From Flavobacterium sp. ENC (GTDB taxonomy: Bacteria > Bacteroidota > Bacteroidia > Flavobacteriales > Flavobacteriaceae): a stretch of DNA of 64,000 nt. This document shows positions 26,171-33,873 of the stretch, one piece after another. Under the pieces are notes generated by a model. It saw only the letters and a program-made list of their open reading frames with translations. It had not been told where the DNA came from and searched no databases. The position numbers and the translations under genes are program-made. Location of the stretch: the NCBI RefSeq assembly GCF_020991415.1, contig NZ_JAJMOY010000001.1:744001-808000 (forward strand). The letters are read 5' to 3'. The number at the start of each line of letters is the position of its first letter. The stretch's first letter is position 1.

Positions 26171-26270
26171 GAAGCACAAAGCTCAGATTGATTTGATATT
26201 GTTTCGGTTATTTTATTTTTAGAATAATCCGGTTTCAATTTTCGAATCAGGAGTTTTGTGCTTCTTTTTT
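26171..26270 (+). terminator. Long-loop inverted repeat after the YtxH gene
   Basis: GAAGCACAAAGCTC (26171-26184) and GAGTTTTGTGCTTC (26251-26264) are 13 of 14 complementary and are followed by TTTTTT. The loop of about 66 bp is unusual for a terminator. A direct repeat AATAATCCGG is at 26162-26171 and 26223-26232. Confidence 0.55.
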
Positions 26271-26286
26271 AATTTAAATTACAATT

Positions 26287-26637
26287 ATGGCTTTTGAAGA
26301 ATTAAAAGAAAACACTGAAAATATTCAGGACCAGGCTAAAGTTTATCTCGATAGTCACTTGGCGTATTACAAACTTTGGGGTTTTAAAGTGGCTATGAAA
26401 TCCACCACTTTAATTTTTAAGTTTACTTTGATTTTATTGTGTTTCAGTATGGTCATGATTTTTGGATCTTTTGCCGCAGCGTATGCTTTTGGATCCTTAT
26501 TCGAAAGTACAGCTCTCGGTTTTTTGACAGTAGGAGGGATCTATTTAGTCTTTACCATATTGCTTTTCTTCCTGAAAGACAAATTTGTGGAAGGTCCGAT
26601 ATTGGAGAAATTCTCAGAAATCTTTTTTAATGACTAA
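26287..26637 (+). CDS. Holin-like small membrane protein (phage_holin_3_6 type)
   Basis: A 116-residue protein with two hydrophobic segments (about 43-67 and 75-98) separated by a short Gly/Ala-rich turn, an N-terminal amphipathic helix and a C-terminal charged tail. This arrangement fits the Phage_holin_3_6/DUF1469 family, which occurs widely as a host envelope protein with no demonstrated holin activity. It lies 2 bp before the 84-residue gene, so translational coupling is likely. No phage genes are near. Function unknown. Confidence 0.65.
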   Translation: MAFEELKENTENIQDQAKVYLDSHLAYYKLWGFKVAMKSTTLIFKFTLILLCFSMVMIFGSFAAAYAFGSLFESTALGFLTVGGIYLVFTILLFFLKDKFVEGPILEKFSEIFFND

Positions 26638-26639
26638 TT

Positions 26640-26894
26640 ATGGAAACTAAAAAATACGCATCATACGCAGAAATCGAAAGAGATCTGGAAATTCTGAAAC
26701 TCGAAAAAGAGATTAATTATCAAAAATTAGTTTTAAATTTTCAAAGAACAAAAGAATCGATTACACCGCAATATATCGTAAATGGATTTTTTTCTTCTTA
26801 TAAAGATTACTTCTCAAGCTCATATCCACAGATTTTGCAATCCATTTTGCCTTCTGTAATCGGTTGGTTTATCAATAAAAAAAGAGGCAGTTAA
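26640..26894 (+). CDS. Small protein of the YtxH/holin-like trio
   Basis: An 84-residue protein without signal peptide. It has a charged N-terminal helix (EIERDLEILKLEKEINYQKLVL), then a hydrophobic, Ser/Tyr-rich C-terminal part ending SVIGWFINKKRGS that may insert in a membrane. It resembles DUF6327-type small proteins that I recall beside YtxH genes in Flavobacteriia, but this is not certain. The stop codon (26892-26894) sits within the loop of a terminator hairpin (AGAGGC/GCCTCT), an economical overlap. Confidence 0.65.
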   Translation: METKKYASYAEIERDLEILKLEKEINYQKLVLNFQRTKESITPQYIVNGFFSSYKDYFSSSYPQILQSILPSVIGWFINKKRGS

Positions 26895-26906
26895 GCCTCT
26901 TTTTCG
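26879..26906 (+). terminator. Terminator overlapping the end of the 84-residue gene
   Basis: AAAAAGAGGC (26879-26888), loop AGTTAA containing the stop codon, and GCCTCTTTTT (26895-26904). Confidence 0.9.
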
Positions 26907-26917
26907 TTTTTTGATAT

Positions 26918-27904
26918 TTATTTAATTTCTGGAGTAATGTCATCTTCGTAACCGGATTGTGGTTCAATTGGTTTAGATTTTGGTTTCTCAATTTTTTTAT
27001 TGTTTTTCTTCATCATTTCACCAACCTGATTAGAGGCCGTAAAGGAAGCCACCATGTTATTTAGCATGTCACTTCCGGCTTGTGGAGAATTGGGAAGCAA
27101 TATTAAGTTGGAATTTGCATCAGCTCCAATCGCCTGTAAAGTATCGTAATGTTGTGTAACCACAATAAGGGCAGAAGCTTCCTGGGAATTGATTCCAACA
27201 TTGTTCAGCACTTCAACACTTTCTACTAAACCTCTTGCGATTTCACGACGCTGATCTGCAATACCCTGACCTTGTAAACGTTTACTTTCAGCTTCGGCTT
27301 TTGCTTTTGCTACAATTCTGATTCTTGAACTTTCCGCTTCAAATTCTGCTGCTGTTTTTTCTCTGTCCGCAGCATTGATTCTGTTCATGGCATTTTTTAC
27401 CTGGATGTCCGGATCAATATCGGTAACCAATGTATTGATAATATCATACCCGTAAGTAGTCATGGCTTCATTCAATTCTCTTTTTACAGCAATAGCAATA
27501 TCATCTTTTCTTTCGAAAACATCATCCAGTTTTAGTTTTGGAACTTCAGCACGAACCACGTCAAAAACATAAGCCGTAATCTGATCGTGTGGATATTCCA
27601 GTTTATAAAAAGCATCGTATACTTTTTCCTGGATCACTTTAAACTGAACCGAAACTTTCATTTTGATAAAAACGTTGTCTTTGGTTTTAGTTTCAATGAT
27701 AACATCTAACTGTTGAATTTTAAGATTTACGCGTCCGGCAATTCTGTCAACGATCGGAATTTTAAGCTGTAAACCTGAATTTCTTACACTTAAGAATTTA
27801 CCAAATCTTTCGATTACAACAGAAGATTGTTGTTTTACAGTAAAGAAAGAGGAGAGAAAAATAAAGAAACCGAAGACAATAATGACAATAAATGGAATAC
27901 TCAT
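26918..27904 (-). CDS. SPFH (band 7/stomatin-like) membrane protein
   Basis: A 328-residue protein anchored by a single N-terminal helix (IPFIVIIVFGFFIFLSSFF). The SPFH domain runs from about residue 22, with QSSVVIERFGKFLSVRNSGLQLKIPIVD, to about 215, followed by an Ala/Glu-rich coiled coil (ADREKTAAEFEAESSRI...) and a flotillin/stomatin-type C-terminal region with QALIVVTQHYDTLQAIG-like sequence. Such proteins form membrane microdomains or modulate membrane proteases; here no NfeD partner is adjacent. It is separated from gltX upstream by a terminator (27966-28004), so it is independently transcribed. Confidence 0.92.
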   Translation of the reverse strand: MSIPFIVIIVFGFFIFLSSFFTVKQQSSVVIERFGKFLSVRNSGLQLKIPIVDRIAGRVNLKIQQLDVIIETKTKDNVFIKMKVSVQFKVIQEKVYDAFYKLEYPHDQITAYVFDVVRAEVPKLKLDDVFERKDDIAIAVKRELNEAMTTYGYDIINTLVTDIDPDIQVKNAMNRINAADREKTAAEFEAESSRIRIVAKAKAEAESKRLQGQGIADQRREIARGLVESVEVLNNVGINSQEASALIVVTQHYDTLQAIGADANSNLILLPNSPQAGSDMLNNMVASFTASNQVGEMMKKNNKKIEKPKSKPIEPQSGYEDDITPEIK

Positions 27905-27965
27905 AATGATATTGATTTAAGTTTTATGGATGCGTAAATTACGAAATTTCTTCGGTTTAGAATAT

Positions 27966-28004
27966 AAAAAAAACGCTAAGAACATTTTATTAATGTTACT
28001 TAGC
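27966..28004 (-). terminator. Terminator of gltX
   Basis: Read on the minus strand, GCTAAGTAACATT and ATGTTCTTAGC pair and are followed by G and a run of T residues. It lies 24 bp past the gltX stop. Confidence 0.85.
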
Positions 28005-28027
28005 ATTTATATTTAAAAGTATATCTT

Positions 28028-29533
28028 CTATAAAGAACTTATTGCTTTCTGAATTCTCGAAATAGTTTCTTCTTTTCCGATTATTTCAACAATGTCAAAC
28101 AGGTGAGGACCTTTCAAAGCTCCAACTAAACTCAAACGGAAAGGCTGCATTACTTTACCCATACCAATTTCGTTTTTTGTTAACCAGTCTTTTACGATTG
28201 CTTCAATATTTACGGAATCAAATCCGTCAATATATTCAAGAGTTGAAATTAATTCCTGCATTAAAGTTGGAGTTTCTTCCTTCCAGTTTTTGCTTGCCTT
28301 TTCATCATATGAGGTTGGAGCCTGGAAAAAGAAATCTGTCAAATCCCAAAATTCAGAAACAAAATGAGCTCTTTCTTTAATCAAAGAAACTATTCTTGTA
28401 ATATCAAATTTAGAAATATCAACACCTTTTTCTATCAAAATAGGAGTGAAGTCTTTGGCTAAATCGGCATCATTTTGTTTGATCAGGTATTGGTGATTGA
28501 ACCATTTATTTTTCTCAGGATCAAATTTAGCTCCTGATTTATGAACTCTGTTTAAGTCAAAAGCATCCACTAACTCTTCAAGAGAAAATAATTCTTTATC
28601 CGTTCCGTCGTTCCAGCCTAATAAAGCAAGGAAGTTTATAACAGCTTCCGGGAAAAATCCTTTCTCTCTGTAACCCGATGAAATACCTTCTTCGGTTTTC
28701 CATTCTAAAGGAAACACAGGAAATCCTAGTTTATCACCATCTCTTTTGGATAATTTTCCATTTCCAACTGGTTTTAAAATCAATGGCAAATGTGCAAATT
28801 CCGGTGCATCCCAGCCAAAAGCTCTGTATAATAAAACATGAAGCGGCATCGATGGCAGCCATTCTTCACCACGAATTACATGTGACGTTTCCATCAAATG
28901 ATCATCTACAATATTGGCCAGGTGATAAGTTGGCATTCCATCACTTTTGAATAATACTTTATCATCAAGAAGATTTGTTTCGAACTTAACATCACCGCGA
29001 ATGATATCTTTCAAATGCAAAGTTTCGTCAACCGGAGTTTTAAAACGGATTACATAATGTTCTCCATTTGCAATTCTTTTAGCAACTTCGTCAGCAGAAA
29101 TTACCAGGGAAGTATCTAACTTTTCACGATTGTGATGATTATAAATAAACGTTTTTCCTTCCGCTTCGTGTTGTTTTCTGTGCGCATCTAAAGCTTCCGG
29201 AGTATCAAAAGCATAATACGCCCAACCCGAACTGATCAGCTGATCGGCATATTTCTGATATATTTCTTTACGGTCACTTTGTCTGTACGGACCAAATTTT
29301 TCGTTTTTCCCAACCGTTTCTTCAGGAGCAATCCCTAACCATTCCAGTGCTTCCATAATATAGGCTTCGGCACCCGGAACAAAACGGGTCTGATCCGTAT
29401 CTTCAATTCTAAGATAGAAAACACCATTATTTTTTTTGGCAAATAAATAATTAAATAGGGCAGTACGAACACCGCCAATATGTAATGGCCCTGTTGGACT
29501 AGGTGCAAAACGCACACGAACTTGCTTTGACAT
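28028..29533 (-). CDS. gltX: Glutamyl-tRNA synthetase
   Basis: A 501-residue class I synthetase charging tRNA-Glu. The HIGH motif is FAPSPTGPLHIGGVRTALF (residues 9-27), and the KMSKS equivalent KLSKRDG is near residue 259. LRIEDTDQTR follows the first motif as expected, and the C-terminal helical anticodon-binding domain ends with IIGKEETISRIQKAISSL. The length and motif order are normal. A TATCTTTG promoter element is present on the minus strand at 29551-29558, upstream of the start. Since GlnRS is also encoded, this enzyme need not misacylate tRNA-Gln. Confidence 0.96.
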   Translation of the reverse strand: MSKQVRVRFAPSPTGPLHIGGVRTALFNYLFAKKNNGVFYLRIEDTDQTRFVPGAEAYIMEALEWLGIAPEETVGKNEKFGPYRQSDRKEIYQKYADQLISSGWAYYAFDTPEALDAHRKQHEAEGKTFIYNHHNREKLDTSLVISADEVAKRIANGEHYVIRFKTPVDETLHLKDIIRGDVKFETNLLDDKVLFKSDGMPTYHLANIVDDHLMETSHVIRGEEWLPSMPLHVLLYRAFGWDAPEFAHLPLILKPVGNGKLSKRDGDKLGFPVFPLEWKTEEGISSGYREKGFFPEAVINFLALLGWNDGTDKELFSLEELVDAFDLNRVHKSGAKFDPEKNKWFNHQYLIKQNDADLAKDFTPILIEKGVDISKFDITRIVSLIKERAHFVSEFWDLTDFFFQAPTSYDEKASKNWKEETPTLMQELISTLEYIDGFDSVNIEAIVKDWLTKNEIGMGKVMQPFRLSLVGALKGPHLFDIVEIIGKEETISRIQKAISSL

Positions 29534-29550
29534 TTGTTTAAATTTTGATG

Positions 29551-29558
29551 CAAAGATA
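29551..29558 (-). promoter_or_regulatory. Candidate -7 element of gltX (TATCTTTG)
   Basis: On the minus strand TATCTTTG lies 18 bp before the gltX ATG and fits TAnnTTTG. The -33 element is not clear. Confidence 0.5.
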
Positions 29559-29601
29559 CGATTCTAATTAGAAAATTAGAAAATCAGTTTAAGGAGATAA
29601 T

Positions 29602-32600
29602 GTGTTGCTTATGGCTGAATTGACTAATTTTCTCATTGGGAATTATCTAATTAAAATTACTACTTTTATAGGTTATAAATCAAACAGATTCATTTTGAAA
29701 ACAACGTCTGCCATATATCTGAAGCTTGAAGCTTTTATTAAAAAATATTATACCAATGAACTGATAAAAGGGATGCTGCTTTTTACCGGTTTTGGACTTT
29801 TGTATTTTTTGTTTACGCTTTTTATTGAGTATTTTCTTTGGTTAAAACCAACGGGAAGAACACTTTTATTCTGGCTTTTTATAGGAGTAGAAGTTTTCCT
29901 TTTGTTTCGTTTTATTTTGTTTCCAATTTTTAAGCTGTTCAAACTTCAAAAAGGAATCGATTATAATCAGGCTTCCACTATTATTGGAAATCATTTTACA
30001 GAGGTAAGTGACAAGCTGACGAATTTTTTGCAGTTGTCTGCTTCTGAAAATTCAACGGAAAGTTCAGAGTTGATGCTGGCATCTATAGAACAAAAAGCAA
30101 ATTCACTGCAGCCAATTCCATTCGGGAATGCTATTAATTTTAATTCAAACAAAAAGTATTTGCCATTAGCACTCATTCCAATTTTACTTTTTGCAGTGTT
30201 TTATATCTCAGGAAACAGTACTATAATTTCTCAGAGTTTAAACAGGGTAGTACATTTCAATGCTACATTTTTACCTCCGGCACCTTTCAAATTTGTAGTG
30301 CTTAATCAGAATTTGCAAACAGAACAGAACAAAGATTTTATTGTAAAAATGGAATCAGTCGGTAAAATCGTTCCGGAGAATGTGATGATTCATATTGGTG
30401 ACGAAAGCTATTTTATGGAAAGTTCCCAGCCGGGAAAGTTTGAATTCAAGATTGAAAAACCAACAGAAAATGTCTCTTTTACGTTTGAAGGAAATTCAGT
30501 TTCATCTGAAGAATATGAATTGAAAGTAATCACCGTTCCGTCAATTGCGAACTTCGAAATGGTGTTGAATTTTCCATCCTACTTAAAAAAGAAATCCGAA
30601 ACCATTCAGGGAACCGGTAATGCAATCGTGCCGGAAGGAACTTTGGTGACCTGGAAAATGAATACGCAAGCGACTCAGGAGATTGTATGGAAAGATGAAA
30701 ATTCAATTTTTAAATTCAATAAGGCCGAAAATGAGTTTAAATTGAGTAAAAACATCGGTCAAAATACAGAATATCAAATCCTTACTTCCAATAATAAGGT
30801 CAAAAACTATGAAAAACTGGACTATCAGCTGTCCGTTATCAAAGATCAGCATCCAACCATAACTGTTGCACCTGCGCCGGATAGTTTAAAGCTGGATAAA
30901 AGTTATGTGTTGGGAAGATTGGGAGATGATTACGGGTTATCGAAATTGCAGATTGTTTACTACGAACGTAACAAACCACAAACGGCAAAGCGTGGAACCA
31001 TTCCGGTAAAGCAGACAGTATTTGATCAGTTTGTTTTTTCTTTTCCAAGTAATCTGGCGGTAGAAGAAGGAGTGTCTTATGAGTATTATTTTGAAGTTTT
31101 CGATAACGATGCGCCACACCATTTTAAGAGCACAAAGTCTTCTGTTTTTTCAGACAGAGTTTCTACAACAGATGAAGTGAATGATATGGAATTGCAGCAG
31201 CAAAATCAAAATATAAATAGTTTAGAAAAGTCGTTGAAGAACCAGACGAAACAATTGTCAGAGATGGATAAGATTCAGAATTCAGGAAAAGAAAAAGATA
31301 ATCTGGAATTTAAAGATCAGCAAAAAATCAATGATTTTATCAAACGTCAGAAACAACAGGACGAATTGATGAAACAATTTGCAGAGAAAATGAACAAAAA
31401 TCTTGATAAGTTTAAGGAAGATAAGAAGGATAAAACAGCGGAAGATTTACAAAAACGCTTAGAGAATGCCGATAAAGATCTGGAGAAAAACCAGAAACTA
31501 TTAGACGAACTCAAAAACCTGAATGATAAATTAAACAGTGAAGACCTGTTTGATAAGATGGAAAAGTTCAAACAGATCAGTAAAAACCAATCCAAAAATT
31601 TAGAACAGTTAGTAGAGCTAACCAAACGTTTTTACGTTTCAAAGAAAGCAGAACAGGTTGCAGAGAAATTAGAAAAACTTGCAGAGAAGCAGGAACAGCT
31701 TTCTAATAAAGAAAAGGAAAACACATCAGAGAAACAGGATGAGATTAATAAATCTTTTGATAAGATTCAGGAAGATTTAAAAGACCTGAAAGAAGAAAAT
31801 AAAACTTTAAAAGCTCCTTTAGATATTCCTTCGGACGCATCAAAAGAAAAAGAAGTAGAAGATGATTTGAAAAAAGCTTCTGATGAACTGAATAAAAAGA
31901 ATACTTCTTCAGCGAAACCAAAACAAAAGAGTGCAGCCAAAAAAATGAAAAGCATGGCAGAACAAATGGATGCAGGAATGGAGGGTGGAGAACAGGAGCA
32001 ACTGGAAGAAGATGTGGCAATGCTTCGCCAGGTGCTGGATAATCTTCTAGCGTATTCATTATCTCAGGAAGATGTGATGAAACAATTTAAAACGATGAGA
32101 TTAGGTTCTTCTTTATATACAAAGAATATAAAAGTGCAGCAAAATCTAAAACAACAATTCAAACATGTTGATGATAGTCTGTTTGCTTTGTCATTGCGTA
32201 ACCCTAAAGTAGCCGAAGATGTAACAAAGGAAATTGGGAATGTGCAATACAATGTCGACAAAGCTATTGAAGCGTTAACGGATGTTCAGGTTCCAAAAGG
32301 AGTTTCACACCAGCAATATGCAGTTTCCTCTGCTAATAAACTAGCGGACTTTTTAAGTGATTTACTAAACAATATGCAAATGTCAATGTCTAAACCAGGT
32401 GCAGGAAAACCAAAACCAGGTGATGGACAAGGAATGCAACTTCCGGACATTATTAAAAAACAGAAGGGTTTAGCAGATAAAATGAAAGACGGAATGAAGC
32501 AAGGAGATAAACCCGGGGACAAAAGCGGAGACAAACCAGGACAAGGTCAGGGTGAAAAACCGGGACAGGGAAAAAGCGGAAACGGAAAAGAGGGTCAGGG

Positions 32601-33111
32601 TAAAGATGGTCAGGGAAGTAAAGGCGGTGATAAAAGTTCTTCAGGAAAAGATGGTAAAAACGGGAAAGGGGAAAAGAGCGGAAAAGAAGGAGATGATGGC
32701 GAAGGAGATGCCGAAGCTATAATGGAGATTTATAAGGAGCAGGTAAAACTTCGTGAAGCATTACAAAAAGAATTAGCCAAACAAGGATTAGATTCTCAGG
32801 GAAAATCTGTGATCGATCAGATGAAACAATCAGAGAAGCAACTTTTAAATAAAGGATTTAAAAACGAGAACCTGCAAAGAATCTTAAATATTCAGCAGGA
32901 ATTATTAAAATTAAACAATGCTGTTCAGCAACAAGGGCAGGATACGAAACGCCAGTCTGAAACAAATAAGGCTGAATTTACAAATCGTTCAAATGCTTTA
33001 CCAAGCTCATTATTGGATTATTTAAACAGTGTAGAGATTTTAAATAGACAATCACTACCTTTGCGCTCAAATTTTAACCAAAAGGTTCAAGAATATTTTA
33101 ATACAAAATGA
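29602..33111 (+). CDS. Large DUF4175 family membrane protein
   Basis: A protein of about 1169 residues. The N terminus has three membrane segments (about 57-77, 87-107 and 192-210), consistent with the DUF4175 family. Next is a beta-rich extracytoplasmic stretch (about 230-540). A long Lys/Glu/Gln-rich coiled coil covers about 540-830. A Gly/Lys low-complexity block covers about 930-1045 (GDKPGDKSGDKPGQ-like), and the C terminus is helical. The frame opens with GTG at 29602, with an ATG at 29611; I cannot decide between them. The stop overlaps the ybeY start (ATGA), implying coupling. Family members are found across Bacteroidota with unknown function. Confidence 0.85.
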   Translation: MLLMAELTNFLIGNYLIKITTFIGYKSNRFILKTTSAIYLKLEAFIKKYYTNELIKGMLLFTGFGLLYFLFTLFIEYFLWLKPTGRTLLFWLFIGVEVFLLFRFILFPIFKLFKLQKGIDYNQASTIIGNHFTEVSDKLTNFLQLSASENSTESSELMLASIEQKANSLQPIPFGNAINFNSNKKYLPLALIPILLFAVFYISGNSTIISQSLNRVVHFNATFLPPAPFKFVVLNQNLQTEQNKDFIVKMESVGKIVPENVMIHIGDESYFMESSQPGKFEFKIEKPTENVSFTFEGNSVSSEEYELKVITVPSIANFEMVLNFPSYLKKKSETIQGTGNAIVPEGTLVTWKMNTQATQEIVWKDENSIFKFNKAENEFKLSKNIGQNTEYQILTSNNKVKNYEKLDYQLSVIKDQHPTITVAPAPDSLKLDKSYVLGRLGDDYGLSKLQIVYYERNKPQTAKRGTIPVKQTVFDQFVFSFPSNLAVEEGVSYEYYFEVFDNDAPHHFKSTKSSVFSDRVSTTDEVNDMELQQQNQNINSLEKSLKNQTKQLSEMDKIQNSGKEKDNLEFKDQQKINDFIKRQKQQDELMKQFAEKMNKNLDKFKEDKKDKTAEDLQKRLENADKDLEKNQKLLDELKNLNDKLNSEDLFDKMEKFKQISKNQSKNLEQLVELTKRFYVSKKAEQVAEKLEKLAEKQEQLSNKEKENTSEKQDEINKSFDKIQEDLKDLKEENKTLKAPLDIPSDASKEKEVEDDLKKASDELNKKNTSSAKPKQKSAAKKMKSMAEQMDAGMEGGEQEQLEEDVAMLRQVLDNLLAYSLSQEDVMKQFKTMRLGSSLYTKNIKVQQNLKQQFKHVDDSLFALSLRNPKVAEDVTKEIGNVQYNVDKAIEALTDVQVPKGVSHQQYAVSSANKLADFLSDLLNNMQMSMSKPGAGKPKPGDGQGMQLPDIIKKQKGLADKMKDGMKQGDKPGDKSGDKPGQGQGEKPGQGKSGNGKEGQGKDGQGSKGGDKSSSGKDGKNGKGEKSGKEGDDGEGDAEAIMEIYKEQVKLREALQKELAKQGLDSQGKSVIDQMKQSEKQLLNKGFKNENLQRILNIQQELLKLNNAVQQQGQDTKRQSETNKAEFTNRSNALPSSLLDYLNSVEILNRQSLPLRSNFNQKVQEYFNTK

Positions 33112-33527
33112 TCAATTTTAATTACGAAACAGATTTTAATTTAGACAACGAAGAAGCCTTTTCTAACTGGTTGAGTGCTGTTATTGTTTCTGAGAATAAA
33201 AACGAAGGGGAGATAAATTATATATTTTGTGATGATGAATATCTTCATAAAATTAATGTGGAATATCTAAACCACGATACACTAACAGATATTATTAGTT
33301 TTGATTACACTGTAGGTAACGAACTAAACGGAGACATTTTTGTTTCTGTAGAAAGAGTAGAAGATAATGCTAAAGATTTTGAGGTCTCTTTTGAAGAAGA
33401 ATTAAAGCGTGTTTTAGCCCACGGTATATTACATTACTGTGGATACAAAGACAAAACAGATGCAGATGCAGATGTGATGCGTTCGAAAGAAGATGAAAAA
33501 ATCGCTATGTTCCACGTGGAACTATAA
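33108..33527 (+). CDS. ybeY: Endoribonuclease YbeY (rRNA maturation)
   Basis: A 139-residue metal-dependent RNase acting in 16S rRNA 3'-end processing and ribosome quality control. The central part has YLNHDTLTDIISFDY and GDIFVSVERV, followed by the metal-binding motif AHGILHYCGYKDK. His105 and His109 are present, but the third histidine of the usual HGxLHxxGxDH motif is replaced (Gly-Tyr-Lys-Asp); I recall this variant from other Bacteroidota. It overlaps the DUF4175 gene by four bases. The last codons (MFHVEL) contain a parS-like palindrome at 33509-33524. Confidence 0.93.
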   Translation: MINFNYETDFNLDNEEAFSNWLSAVIVSENKNEGEINYIFCDDEYLHKINVEYLNHDTLTDIISFDYTVGNELNGDIFVSVERVEDNAKDFEVSFEEELKRVLAHGILHYCGYKDKTDADADVMRSKEDEKIAMFHVEL

Positions 33528-33811
33528 CTTAAATCAATAATTGTTTTCTGAAATTATGTTCCACGTGAAACACTATGAGTTTAATTTGTTTTAAACGTTC
33601 CACGTGAAACATTCAAAACTTACAATTTAACCTTTCAGATGTTTCACGTGGAACATAATATGAAGAGGTTTTATTTTGGAGATTTGGTAAAACACGTGAT
33701 GTTTTTTAATCTGTTCCACGTGGAACAGATTATAGTTGGTTTGGAATTTGGAATCTAGAAATTGAAATTTCAGAGTTTGTGTTGCGCTTTAGCGCCGTTC
33801 CACGTGGAACA
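33509..33811. promoter_or_regulatory. Cluster of six parS-like ParB-binding palindromes
   Basis: Six 16-mers centred on CACGTG occur in 303 bp. Positions are 33509-33524 (TGTTCCACGTGGAACT), 33557-33572 (TGTTCCACGTGAAACA), 33596-33611 (CGTTCCACGTGAAACA), 33640-33655 (TGTTTCACGTGGAACA), 33712-33727 (TGTTCCACGTGGAACA) and 33796-33811 (CGTTCCACGTGGAACA). The second and fourth match the Bacillus subtilis-type parS in opposite orientations. The remaining space between ybeY and mnmG has no gene. The first site overlaps the end of ybeY. This is probably the chromosomal centromere; the parA and parB genes are not in the window. Confidence 0.9.
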
Positions 33812-33873
33812 AAAAGTTTATAAAGTTAATTCTGAGAACCGACTTAACCGGTTTCCAGAGAATAATAAAACAA

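Noticed and set aside
33688..33703. A seventh CACGTG in the parS region
   Set aside because: The flanking bases (AAAACACGTGATG) do not match the TGTT/AACA arms, so ParB binding is doubtful.
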